Shown here: positions 55,102 through 62,989 of the stretch, one piece after another
Layout: every line of letters begins with the position of its first letter
How positions within the stretch are numbered: position 1 is the stretch's first letter
Origin: Streptomyces violens
GTDB taxonomy: Bacteria; Actinomycetota; Actinomycetes; Streptomycetales; Streptomycetaceae
Direction of reading: 5' to 3'
Assembly (NCBI RefSeq): GCF_000717745.1
Contig: NZ_JOBH01000001.1
Span: 620,001 to 684,000 of the forward strand
Length of the DNA stretch: 64,000 nt
Program-made: the position numbers and the translations under genes
Notes under the pieces: model-generated
Told to the model about the DNA's origin: nothing
The model's input: the letters and a program-made list of their open reading frames with translations, nothing else
Database searches by the model: none

Positions 55102-55998
55102 TCACGAGAGCGCCCTCCCAAGTGCTCGGCGCGCCAGTGCTGCCACCGTACGGCGCAAGTGCAGGGCGGCGGGGGGCAGCGGGACCGCCTCCGTACCGTC
55201 CTCCGGCGGCGCGGGGTCCGGGATGCAGGCGGCGGCCACGTAGTCCCCGAAGGCGGTCAGCGCTTCGGGTGCCAGGCCGCGGTCGTTGTCCCAGTCGATG
55301 AGCGAGGCCACCCACTGCTCGGCGTCCAGCGGGCGCAGCGGCATCATCGCGACCGCGCCGACCGCGCAGCGCACGCCCCGGCGTGCGGGATCCAGTACCA
55401 GCGCGACGGATGCGGCCGCGCGCCCCGGCCCCGTCCGCCCGGTGGCCTTGAGGAACGTCTGCGGCGCATGCAGCAGCGGCACCCGCACAAAGCCGACGAT
55501 CTCGCCGGGGCGCAGCATCTCCATGCCCGCGAGCAGGTGGCTGACCGGGACCTCGCGGCGGGCGCCGCCCGGGCCCGCGATGATCACGGTGGCTTCGAGG
55601 GCCGCCAGTACCGGCAGGGTGTCGCCGGTCGGCGCGGCCGTGACGATGTTGCCGCCGAGCGTCCCGGCATTGCGGATCTGCGGCGGCCCGGCGGCGCGCG
55701 CGGCCGCGGCGAGGCCCGGAATCAGGGCCGCGAAGTCGGGGCGCCCCATACGGGCGAGGGTGAGGCCGGCGCCGAGCAGCGCGTGGCCGTCCTGGTACTG
55801 CCAGCCGCGGATCTCGCTGATGCGGTTCAGGCCCACCAGCGCCGCCGGGCGCAGCAGCCCGGAGTTCACAGCGGCCATCAGATCGGTGCCGCCGGCCACA
55901 GGCACGGCGGCGGGCATGGCGGCCAGCGCCGCCACGGCCTCGTCGAGCGAGGCCGGCAACGTCACGGAATGCGACGCCTGCGGTGCGTGCGTGGTCAA
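55102..55998 (-). CDS. molybdenum hydroxylase FAD-binding subunit (CoxM/XdhB-like)
   Basis: 298 residues from a TTG at 55998, preceded by AAGGGG; no ATG or GTG gives a better start. It is the medium, FAD-binding subunit. Blocks: PVAGGTDLMAAVNSGLLRPAALVGLNRI (FAD phosphate), QIRNAGTLGGNIVTAAPTGDTLPVL (FAD-binding TLGGN loop) and C-terminal MMPLRPLDAEQWVASL. First gene of the three-subunit operon; it passes electrons from the 2Fe-2S subunit to its acceptor. Confidence 0.92.
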   Translation of the reverse strand: MTTHAPQASHSVTLPASLDEAVAALAAMPAAVPVAGGTDLMAAVNSGLLRPAALVGLNRISEIRGWQYQDGHALLGAGLTLARMGRPDFAALIPGLAAAARAAGPPQIRNAGTLGGNIVTAAPTGDTLPVLAALEATVIIAGPGGARREVPVSHLLAGMEMLRPGEIVGFVRVPLLHAPQTFLKATGRTGPGRAAASVALVLDPARRGVRCAVGAVAMMPLRPLDAEQWVASLIDWDNDRGLAPEALTAFGDYVAAACIPDPAPPEDGTEAVPLPPAALHLRRTVAALARRALGRALS

Positions 55999-56649
55999 CC
56001 CAGCTGCCCCTTCCCCGGTGTCCCGGCTGTGCTGTTCCGCCTCGCCGTACGGTACGTGCTCACAGCCCGGACGTGGCAACTCTGGCACATCTTCGCAGGC
56101 CCGCGACGCGAGGGTCCATGAAGGCAGGTTCCGTCACCGACCTGCGGGTTGGCGCTGGTTGGTCCTGGCACGTCCCGGACCTCCGAAGAGAGCGTATTGA
56201 CACCTTTCTCAAGCACTGTGCGTTACCGCACGTACCGCACATGCCGTGCGCTTGACGCCACTTGACGTCTTATGACTGCCCGCAGGCAGGTTCTGTGCGG
56301 GTGTTCGACATGCCGGGTCGACATACCGGGTCGGTGTACCGGAAAACCGGGCCGGCGCACCGGACCGGCATGCCGGCGCCACGGCGTGGGTACACGGTGC
56401 CAGGGTCCCGGCCACGCCGCGCCCGCCTTTCGGGGGGCTCACACGTTTGGGGGCGGTCCGTCGATCGGGCGTCCGAGGGCCGCCGCGCGCCGACCTCCCG
56501 TAACTCCTCGCCGCGCAGGCACGGTTACCCGCAGCAGCGACAGACGCCGGGGCCGGCCGCCCGACACGCCACCTGCGGACCACAATCAGCCGCGCGACAC
56601 CCCGACAGGGCTATCCATAAGGCGAGATGTCCGTCTCACCCAACTTGCA
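55999..56649. other. upstream region of the molybdenum hydroxylase operon with 13-bp repeats
   Basis: No convincing gene in 651 bp; the open frames seen are GC artefacts. It should hold the operon promoter on the minus strand. Three adjacent 13-bp units, CGACATGCCGGGT (56306-56318), CGACATACCGGGT (56319-56331) and CGGTGTACCGGAA (56332-56344), may be an operator. CTTGACG occurs twice, 11 bp apart (56250-56267). Confidence 0.5.
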
Positions 56650-56811
56650 GAGCCTGTGTCATGACCCCGGCCGGGCGCCCGCCGCCTGGCACGCACTCTC
56701 GCGGCGTTGCCAAACGGCCCTAGTAGCTCCGCTACGAGGACCCTCCGGCGCCTTGCGATAGCACGCACCAGACGACGTTCGCTGATCCGACCGGGGGCAT
56801 GACACAGGCTC
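56650..56811. mobile_element. MITE-like element with 19-bp terminal inverted repeats
   Basis: 162 bp bounded by GAGCCTGTGTCATGACCCC (56650-56668) and GGGGGCATGACACAGGCTC (56793-56811), inverted copies matching at 18 of 19 positions. No transposase is encoded. The interior contains a short hairpin (GTAGCTCCGCTAC). The right end lies 24 bp before the SSI-like gene. A target duplication is not obvious. It looks like a non-autonomous transposon remnant. Confidence 0.6.
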
Positions 56812-56835
56812 TCAGCCCATCGTAAGGAATCCGCC

Positions 56836-57270
56836 ATGCGCAAGAGACGCGTCCGCGCCGCCCTGCTCTCCGTCGCCGCCCTCGGTCTGCTGCCCCTGTC
56901 GGCAGCCGCGGCGCCGGCCGCCGCCGCACCCCAGCGGGCGCCGATCGGCGAGGCCAGCATCGTCATCCACCAGGGCACGAGCACCGGCGGCCGGGTGATC
57001 GCCGCCGCGAACCTGCGCTGCTACCCCACCGGGGGCACCCACCCGCGCCCCTACTCGGCCTGCCGGGCCCTGACGCGCGCGGACGGCGACTTCCGGGCGC
57101 TGGAGCCGCTCCGCCGCTCCTGCCCGATGGTCTACCGGCCGGTGACGGTCGTCGCGAAGAGCTTCTGGCGGGGCAGCGCCTCGTTCGTCGTGCGCGACTA
57201 CCCCAACCTGTGCGTGGCCGCCGCCGACAGCGCCGGCGTCTTCGACCTCAGCCGGCGCACGTACGGCTGA
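56836..57270 (+). CDS. secreted subtilisin inhibitor-like protein (SSI family)
   Basis: 144 residues. A Sec signal peptide (RKRRVRAALLSVAALGLLPLS, then AAA) is followed by a domain with the SSI pattern: NLRCYPTGGTHPRPYSACRALTRADGDFRALEPL and SCPMVYRPVTVVAKSFWRGSASF, then NLCVAAADSAGVFDL. The four Cys of the two disulfides are present. The reactive-site region CPMVY matches Streptomyces SSI (P1 Met). It inhibits extracellular serine proteases. It lacks the usual Phe near the end (GVFDL for SVF-F) but is full length. A MITE-like element lies immediately upstream. Confidence 0.88.
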   Translation: MRKRRVRAALLSVAALGLLPLSAAAAPAAAAPQRAPIGEASIVIHQGTSTGGRVIAAANLRCYPTGGTHPRPYSACRALTRADGDFRALEPLRRSCPMVYRPVTVVAKSFWRGSASFVVRDYPNLCVAAADSAGVFDLSRRTYG

Positions 57271-57311
57271 CGCGGGGATCCGGCGCGGATACGGCCGGCC
57301 TGAGCAGCGCA

Positions 57312-57348
57312 ACGCCCGGCCGGCTCCCCATGGGAGCGGGCCGGGCGT
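57312..57348. terminator. bidirectional terminator between the SSI gene and the DUF3039 gene
   Basis: Outer 10-bp stem ACGCCCGGCC (57312-57321) with GGCCGGGCGT (57339-57348), one G-G mismatch, and an inner 6-bp stem GCTCCC/GGGAGC with a CAT loop. Confidence 0.85.
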
Positions 57349-57375
57349 CACTGCACGGAGGACCGGGGCCGGGGC

Positions 57376-57678
57376 CTACTTCTTGCCGCCGCCCTTGCCG
57401 TCCTTGCCGCCCTTGTCCTTGTCGCCACCGGCGCCCATGGACTCGTAGATCTCCTTGCACATGGGACAGACCGGGTACTTCTTCGGGTCGCGGCCCGGGA
57501 CCCAGACCTTGCCGCAGAGCGCGACGACGGGCGTGCCGTCCAGCGCGCTCGCCATGATCTTGTCCTTCTGGACGTAATGGGCGAAGCGCTCGTGGTCACC
57601 GTCGCCGTTCGACACCTGCGGCGTCGGCTCCACGAGGGTGCCTGTACCTGCCCCGCGCTCGGGCTCAAGAGTGCTCAT
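57376..57678 (-). CDS. DUF3039 protein
   Basis: 100 residues from ATG 57678. The core HERFAHYVQKDKIMASALDGTPVVALCGKVWVPGRDPKKYPVCPMCKEIYE (in parts) is the DUF3039 domain, with C-G-K and CPMC as a probable zinc site. The tail is Lys/Gly/Asp-rich and disordered (GGDKDKGGKDGKGGGKK). Small, cytoplasmic. The family is common in actinobacteria and its function is unknown. Confidence 0.9.
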   Translation of the reverse strand: MSTLEPERGAGTGTLVEPTPQVSNGDGDHERFAHYVQKDKIMASALDGTPVVALCGKVWVPGRDPKKYPVCPMCKEIYESMGAGGDKDKGGKDGKGGGKK

Positions 57679-57730
57679 AACTGCCAAGGGTACTCACGCG
57701 CGCGCCGAACCGGGCCCGGCGGCCCGCGGA

Positions 57731-58375
57731 TCAGTTCAGCGAAGGATCATCCGGATACGTCGCCACCATCGCCAGTTCGTTGCGCTGACGGCGGAGGACG
57801 GCGCGCCAGAGGTGCTCGGGGGACGGGGAGGAGACGTCACCCGGCTCGGATTCGACGACGTACCAGGCGCCTTCGACCAGCTCCTCCTCCAGCTGGCCCG
57901 GGCCCCAGCCCGCGTATCCGGCGAAGATGCGCAGCGAGCCGAGCTCGGCGGAGAGCAGCTCGGGCGGGGCCTCCAGGTCGACCAGGCCGATCGCGCCGTG
58001 GACGCGGCGCCAGCCCAGGGGGCCGTCGCCGTCCGTGTCGGCCCCGTCGGCCCCGTCGGTCACGTCGGCCGCGTCGCCGTCCGCCGCCGGCGCTCCGGCG
58101 TGCTCGCCCGCCTCGCCCGGGACCACCGCGACGCCCAGCGCGGAGTCCAGGGAGACCGGGCCGCCCTGGAAGACCACGCCCGGCTCGCCGGCCAGCTCGG
58201 CCCAGGGCTGCAGGATGTCCGCCACGCCGACGGGCGTGGGGCGGTTCAGTACGACGCCGAGCGAGCCCTCCTCGTCGTGGTCGAGGAGCAGCACCACGGC
58301 CCGGTCGAAGTTCGGGTCGGCGAGCGCCGGCGTCGCGACGAGCAGCCGGCCGGTGAGCGAGGACACCTCGGTCAT
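57731..58375 (-). CDS. YqgE/AlgH family protein
   Basis: 214 residues. It starts MTEVSSLTGRLLVATPALADPNFDRAVVLLLDHDEEGSLGVVLNRP in parts, the YqgE signature, with GWGPGQLEEELVEGAWYVV at the C-terminus. An insertion of about 30 acidic residues (DGDAADVTDGADGADTDGDG) lies between the two conserved parts, longer than in other members and probably disordered. The molecular function is not established. It diverges from murA with 272 bp between. Confidence 0.92.
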   Translation of the reverse strand: MTEVSSLTGRLLVATPALADPNFDRAVVLLLDHDEEGSLGVVLNRPTPVGVADILQPWAELAGEPGVVFQGGPVSLDSALGVAVVPGEAGEHAGAPAADGDAADVTDGADGADTDGDGPLGWRRVHGAIGLVDLEAPPELLSAELGSLRIFAGYAGWGPGQLEEELVEGAWYVVESEPGDVSSPSPEHLWRAVLRRQRNELAMVATYPDDPSLN

Positions 58376-58647
58376 GGCGACATGATCCCGCACTTCGGCC
58401 CGGCGCGGGGCGCCAATGGCCGCACCCGTATGCACGTACTCCGGCCGGACTGCACCCGGAGGGGACGCAGTGCGACCCACCCGGCATCCGGGCTCTCTCT
58501 CACATCACGGTGCGTTCCGCCCGATAAACCGTACGTGTTGTGACAAAGCTATTACACGTGCCAGGGCCACTCGACCCTACGGACTACCCCCGCACCGCCC
58601 TTACCATTTCAGCTTGGTCCCTGTCCGTCTCCAGGAACGCGAGATCC

Positions 58648-59985
58648 ATGACCGACGACGTTTTGCTTGTCCACGGCGGCACACCGCTGGAGGGCGAGAT
58701 CAAGGTCCGCGGCGCGAAGAACCTCGTGCCCAAGGCCATGGTCGCCGCGCTGCTCGGCAGTGAGCCGAGCCGGCTGCGCAATGTGCCCGACATCCGCGAC
58801 GTGCGCGTCGTGCGCGGCCTGCTGCAGCTGCACGGCGTGACCGTCCGCCCGGGCGATGAGTCCGGGGAACTGATCCTCGACCCGTCGCACGTGGAGAGCG
58901 CCAACGTCGCGGACATCGACGCGCACGCGGGGTCCTCGCGGATCCCGATCCTCTTCTGCGGCCCGCTGCTGCACCGCCTCGGCCACGCCTTCATCCCGGG
59001 CCTGGGCGGCTGCGACATCGGCGGCCGACCGGTCGACTTCCACTTCGACGTGCTGCGCCAGTTCGGCGCGACGATCGAGAAGCGGGCCGACGGCCAGTAC
59101 CTGGAGGCCCCGCAGCGGCTGCGCGGCACCAAGATCCGGCTGCCGTACCCGTCCGTCGGCTCGACCGAGCAGGTGCTGCTGACCGCCGTACTGGCGGAGG
59201 GCGTCACCGAGCTGTCGAACGCCGCCGTGGAGCCCGAGATCGAGGACCTCATCTGCGTGCTGCAGAAGATGGGCGCGATCATCTCCATGGACACCGACCG
59301 GACCATCCGGATCACCGGTGTCGACAAGCTCGGCGGCTACAACCACCGCGCGCTCCCGGACCGCCTGGAGGCGGCCTCCTGGGCGTCCGCGGCGCTGGCC
59401 ACCGAGGGCGAGGTCTACGTACGCGGTGCCTCGCAGCGCGAGATGATGACCTTCCTGAACACCTACCGCCGGGTCGGTGGCGCCTTCGAGGTCGACGACG
59501 ACGGCATCCGCTTCTGGCACCCGGGCGGCCCGCTGAACGCCATCGCCCTGGAGACCGACGTACACCCCGGTTTCCAGACCGACTGGCAGCAGCCCCTGGT
59601 GGTCGCGCTGACCCAGGCGTCCGGCCTGTCGATCGTCCACGAGACGGTGTACGAGTCGCGCCTCGGCTTCACCTCCGCGCTGAACCAGATGGGCGCGCAC
59701 ATCCAGCTGTACCGCGAGTGCCTGGGCGGCTCGGCCTGCCGCTTCGGCCAGCGCAACTTCCTGCACTCGGCGGTCGTCAGCGGCCCCACCAAGCTGCAGG
59801 GCGCCGACCTGGTCATCCCCGACCTGCGCGGCGGCTTCTCGTACCTGATCGCGGCGCTGGCGGCCCAGGGCACGTCCCGCGTCCACGGCATCGACCTGAT
59901 CAACCGCGGCTACGAGAACTTCATGGACAAGCTGGTCTCGCTGGGCGCGAAGGTCGAACTGCCGAACGGCTCACTGAGCAGCTGA
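58648..59985 (+). CDS. murA: UDP-N-acetylglucosamine 1-carboxyvinyltransferase
   Basis: 445 residues. It transfers enolpyruvate from PEP to UDP-GlcNAc, the first committed step of peptidoglycan synthesis. K24-N25 (GAKNLVPKAM) and the PEP-loop Cys at 122 (GGCDIGGRPVDFHFDVL) are present; the Cys is the site fosfomycin attacks. This differs from mycobacteria, which have Asp there and are naturally resistant. Other blocks: PYPSVGSTEQVLLTAVLAEGVTEL and the C-terminal DLRGGFSYLIAALAAQG. It is cytoplasmic and essential, with its own strong terminator. Confidence 0.97.
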   Translation: MTDDVLLVHGGTPLEGEIKVRGAKNLVPKAMVAALLGSEPSRLRNVPDIRDVRVVRGLLQLHGVTVRPGDESGELILDPSHVESANVADIDAHAGSSRIPILFCGPLLHRLGHAFIPGLGGCDIGGRPVDFHFDVLRQFGATIEKRADGQYLEAPQRLRGTKIRLPYPSVGSTEQVLLTAVLAEGVTELSNAAVEPEIEDLICVLQKMGAIISMDTDRTIRITGVDKLGGYNHRALPDRLEAASWASAALATEGEVYVRGASQREMMTFLNTYRRVGGAFEVDDDGIRFWHPGGPLNAIALETDVHPGFQTDWQQPLVVALTQASGLSIVHETVYESRLGFTSALNQMGAHIQLYRECLGGSACRFGQRNFLHSAVVSGPTKLQGADLVIPDLRGGFSYLIAALAAQGTSRVHGIDLINRGYENFMDKLVSLGAKVELPNGSLSS

Positions 59986-60032
59986 TCGCCGCGTGGAGCC
60001 GGTGAACGGCTCCAGCGACGGCTGAAGCGCCT

Positions 60033-60082
60033 GAACGCCGAAGGGCGGGCACCCTGGCCGGGGTGCCCGCCCTTCGGCGTTC
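60033..60082 (+). terminator. intrinsic terminator of murA
   Basis: Perfect 22-bp inverted repeat: left arm 60033-60054 starting GAACGCCGAAGGGCGGGC, right arm 60061-60082, 6-nt loop TGGCCG. It begins 48 bp after the murA stop. Confidence 0.93.
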
Positions 60083-60158
60083 TCAGGGCCGTACACGGGC
60101 CCTGCTGCGGTACGTACCAGCGTCCGGCGCGCACCGCGGCGGACCGTACCTATGCGAA

Positions 60159-60187
60159 AGGCAGCCATCCGGCCGGGATGGCTGCCT
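60159..60187 (-). terminator. terminator of the HU gene
   Basis: Perfect 12-bp stem AGGCAGCCATCC (60159-60170) with GGATGGCTGCCT (60176-60187), loop GGCCG, downstream of the HU gene on the minus strand and followed there by TTCGCATA. Confidence 0.85.
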
Positions 60188-60236
60188 CTCCTGGGATGCG
60201 GTCCGTGCTCCGTCGTCCCGGGAGCACGGTGCCGGA

Positions 60237-60518
60237 TCACTTGCCCTTGGCGGCTTCCTTGAGCTTGGAGCCCGCGGAGACCTTCACGCTGTAGCCGGCC
60301 GGGATCTGGATGGGGTCGCCGGTCTGCGGGTTGCGCGCGGTGCGAGCGGCACGGTGGGTGCGCTCGAAGGTGAGGAAGCCGGGGATGGTGACCTTCTCGT
60401 CGCCCTTGGCAACGATCTCACCGACGGTCTCGGCGAGCGCGGCCAGAACGGCGTCGGCGTCCTTGCGGGTCACCTCGGCACGGTCGGCCAGAGCGGCCAC
60501 CAGCTCACTGCGGTTCAT
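60237..60518 (-). CDS. hup: nucleoid protein HU (HupA type)
   Basis: 93 residues. A histone-like dimer that bends and compacts DNA. It begins MNRSELVAALADRAEVTRKDADAVLAAL in parts and has IPGFLTFERTHRAARTARNPQTGDPIQIPA (in parts), the HU DNA-binding arm, without the long Lys-rich C-terminal tail of the sporulation HU (HupS). This makes it the housekeeping HupA type. It neighbours murA and the malic enzyme as in S. coelicolor. Confidence 0.96.
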   Translation of the reverse strand: MNRSELVAALADRAEVTRKDADAVLAALAETVGEIVAKGDEKVTIPGFLTFERTHRAARTARNPQTGDPIQIPAGYSVKVSAGSKLKEAAKGK

Positions 60519-60857
60519 GTATTACTCCCGTGTTCTTCTTGCCAATGGGCGTGCCACGCGGCGGAGCCGCATCAGGCACAGCGAAGCCGATGCTGCCAGG
60601 GCCCTCGGACAGTCCCCGGACCCGGGTCTGTGGTTCAGACCCTCGCGCCCGGTAACGCATCCTGCCCCCACCTGCGGCGGTAAAGCCAATCCGGCGCCCT
60701 GGAGGGTCACACGAAGAGCGCCATCGCTCCGAAAAGGTGACGCTCCGGTGACGCTCCGCACCATGTCCCGGGCCCGATCACCGAGTGGCGGCCAGCCATG
60801 CGCTGCCCGCCACCCTATGGGGGCCCTGAGGGCCCCGTGTCACGCGACGCGCCGTAC

Positions 60858-62288
60858 TCAGGCCGTCGTGCCCGTCACAGCCGCACCGGCGGCGTGCGCG
60901 GCGTCCCGGACGGCTCCGGCGACGGCGCCGGCGACCTTGTCGTTGAAAACGCTGGGGATGATGTAGTTCGCGTTCAGCTCGTCCTCCAGGACGACGTCCG
61001 CGAGCGCGCCGGCCGCGGCCAGCATCATCTCCTCGTTGACCGTACGCGACTGCGCGTCCAGCAGACCGCGGAAGACGCCCGGGAAGACCAGCACATTGTT
61101 GATCTGGTTCGGGAAGTCCGAGCGGCCCGTGGCCACGACGGCGGCGGTCTGCCGGGCCTCGCCCGGGTCGACCTCCGGGTCGGGGTTGGCGAGTGCGAAG
61201 ACGATCGCACCGTCGGCCATCCGGGACACGTCGTCGGCGTCCAGGACGTTCGGCGCCGAGACGCCGACGAAGACGTCCGCGCCGACCACGGCCTGCTTGA
61301 GGGTGCCGGTGATGCCCTCGGGGTTGGTGTTGTCCGCGATCCAGCGCAGCGGCGAGTCGGGGTCGGCGTCGACCAGGTCCTCGCGGTCCGCGTGCACGAC
61401 ACCGTGGATGTCCGCGACGACGGCGTGCTTGACGCCGGCCGCGAGCAGCAGCTTGAGGATGGCCGTACCGGCGGCGCCCGCGCCGGACATCACGACGCGC
61501 ACGTCGCCGATGTCCTTGCCGACCACGCGCAGCGCGTTGGTCAGGGCCGCGAGGACGACGATGGCGGTGCCGTGCTGGTCGTCGTGGAAGACCGGGATGT
61601 CCAGGGCCTCGCGCAGCCGCGCCTCGATCTCGAAGCAGCGGGGCGCGGAGATGTCCTCCAGGTTGATGCCCGCGAAGCCGGGGGCGATGGCCTTGACGAT
61701 CTCCACGATCGCGTCGGAGTCCTGGGTGTCCAGGCAGATCGGCCAGGCGTCGATGCCGGCGAAGCGCTTGAAGAGGGCCGCCTTGCCCTCCATGACGGGC
61801 AGCGCGGCCTTGGGGCCGATGTTGCCGAGGCCGAGGACGGCGGAGCCGTCGGTGACCACCGCGACGCTGTTGCGCTTGATGGTCAGGCGGCGGGCGTCCT
61901 CGGGGTTGTCGGCGATGGCCTGGCAGACGCGGGCGACGCCGGGCGTGTAGACCATCGAGAGGTCGTCACGGTTGCGGATGGGGTGCTTCGACGACATCTC
62001 GATCTTGCCGCCGAGGTGCATCAGGAACGTACGGTCGGAGACCTTGCCGAGCGACACGCCCTCGATCTCGCGCAGCTTCTGGACGATCTCGTCCGCGTGC
62101 GCGGTGGACGTCGCGGCGATGGTGACGTCGATCCGGAGTTTCTCGTGGCCGGAAGCGGTCACGTCGAGGCCGGTGACCGACCCGCCGGAGGACTCCACGG
62201 CCGTGGTGAGCTGGCTGACGGCGGTGCCGCTCGCGGGAACTTCCAGTCGCACCGTCATCGAATACGAGACGCTAGGCGCCGTTGCCAT
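60858..62288 (-). CDS. malic enzyme with N-terminal ACT domain (NAD type)
   Basis: 476 residues from ATG 62288, preceded by GAGGAAG; an ATG at 62321 is an alternative. It oxidatively decarboxylates malate to pyruvate. An N-terminal ACT domain (about residues 8-80, VRLEVPASGTAVSQLTTAVESSGG) precedes the malic domain (VYTPGVARVCQAIADNP, KRNSVAVVTDGSAVLGLGNIG) and the Rossmann part (MSGAGAAGTAILKLL). From synteny it is the NAD-dependent enzyme of S. coelicolor (SCO2951 from memory). The ACT domain suggests amino-acid regulation. Confidence 0.93.
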   Translation of the reverse strand: MATAPSVSYSMTVRLEVPASGTAVSQLTTAVESSGGSVTGLDVTASGHEKLRIDVTIAATSTAHADEIVQKLREIEGVSLGKVSDRTFLMHLGGKIEMSSKHPIRNRDDLSMVYTPGVARVCQAIADNPEDARRLTIKRNSVAVVTDGSAVLGLGNIGPKAALPVMEGKAALFKRFAGIDAWPICLDTQDSDAIVEIVKAIAPGFAGINLEDISAPRCFEIEARLREALDIPVFHDDQHGTAIVVLAALTNALRVVGKDIGDVRVVMSGAGAAGTAILKLLLAAGVKHAVVADIHGVVHADREDLVDADPDSPLRWIADNTNPEGITGTLKQAVVGADVFVGVSAPNVLDADDVSRMADGAIVFALANPDPEVDPGEARQTAAVVATGRSDFPNQINNVLVFPGVFRGLLDAQSRTVNEEMMLAAAGALADVVLEDELNANYIIPSVFNDKVAGAVAGAVRDAAHAAGAAVTGTTA

Positions 62289-62556
62289 GGCCGACTTCCT
62301 CTGCTTTCCCTTGTTTCCCATGCGCTGCCCCAGGAGTCCGAATCTCCTGCGCATCGTCTGATCGTCCCACCTACCGGCCGGTACACGGTAACCAGCCACA
62401 AGTTTCGGAAAGGCACTTCCACCATACGAGAGCTAGTCAGCTCGGCGGAACCCCCCACTCCTTTGCCTGAAAAACGGCCTGAATGGGGAGGAAATCTGCC
62501 GTACCGCCCTTAGTATCTGGCGCGCAGCACCCCAAAGACACGCAAGGACGGGCAAT

Positions 62557-62763
62557 ATGGCTCAGGGCACCGTGAAGTGGTTCAACTCCGAGAAGGGTTA
62601 CGGATTCATCGCGCAGGAGGACGGAGGACCGGACGTCTTCGTCCACTACAGCTCGATCAGTGGCGACGGCTTCCGCAATCTGGAGGACACCCAGCGGGTG
62701 GAGTTCGAGATCGCCCAGGGCCGCAAGGGACCGCAGGCGGAACAGGTCCGCGTCATCGGATGA
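62557..62763 (+). CDS. cold-shock domain protein (CspA family)
   Basis: 68 residues. It binds single-stranded nucleic acid as an RNA chaperone. RNP1 is KGYGFI and RNP2 is VFVHYSSI, with [16 protein letters not shown] at the start. It is the standard actinobacterial CspA type. A perfect 16-bp palindromic terminator follows. The 268-bp upstream region also serves the divergent malic enzyme gene. Confidence 0.96.
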   Translation: MAQGTVKWFNSEKGYGFIAQEDGGPDVFVHYSSISGDGFRNLEDTQRVEFEIAQGRKGPQAEQVRVIG

Positions 62764-62770
62764 ACGCAGC

Positions 62771-62802
62771 GGAGGCGTCACGGGAGCTCCCGTGACGCCT
62801 CC
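62771..62802 (+). terminator. intrinsic terminator of the cold-shock gene
   Basis: Perfect 32-bp palindrome (GGAGGCGTCACGGGAG, 62771-62786, and its complement, 62787-62802). It starts 8 bp after the stop codon. Confidence 0.9.
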
Positions 62803-62989
62803 TGATGAAGTTGAGTGACACCGACCCGCCATGCTCGCCTCGCGGCAAGTGGTCGCTCGTAGCGACGATGGTTGGGCCCGGGGGCTTGGATCGGGCCGGT
62901 GCCACCTACAGGCTAACAAACCAACCCCATATGCGATTCCCGTCGCGGGGGATGTCTTCAGTAGCCCCGTCCACGGCCGCCCGTACCGC

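Noticed and set aside
51720..55301. A 1193-residue plus-strand frame over the 2Fe-2S gene.
   Set aside because: Its sequence is the low-complexity Val/Gly/Arg reflection of the opposite gene's repeats and has no motif.
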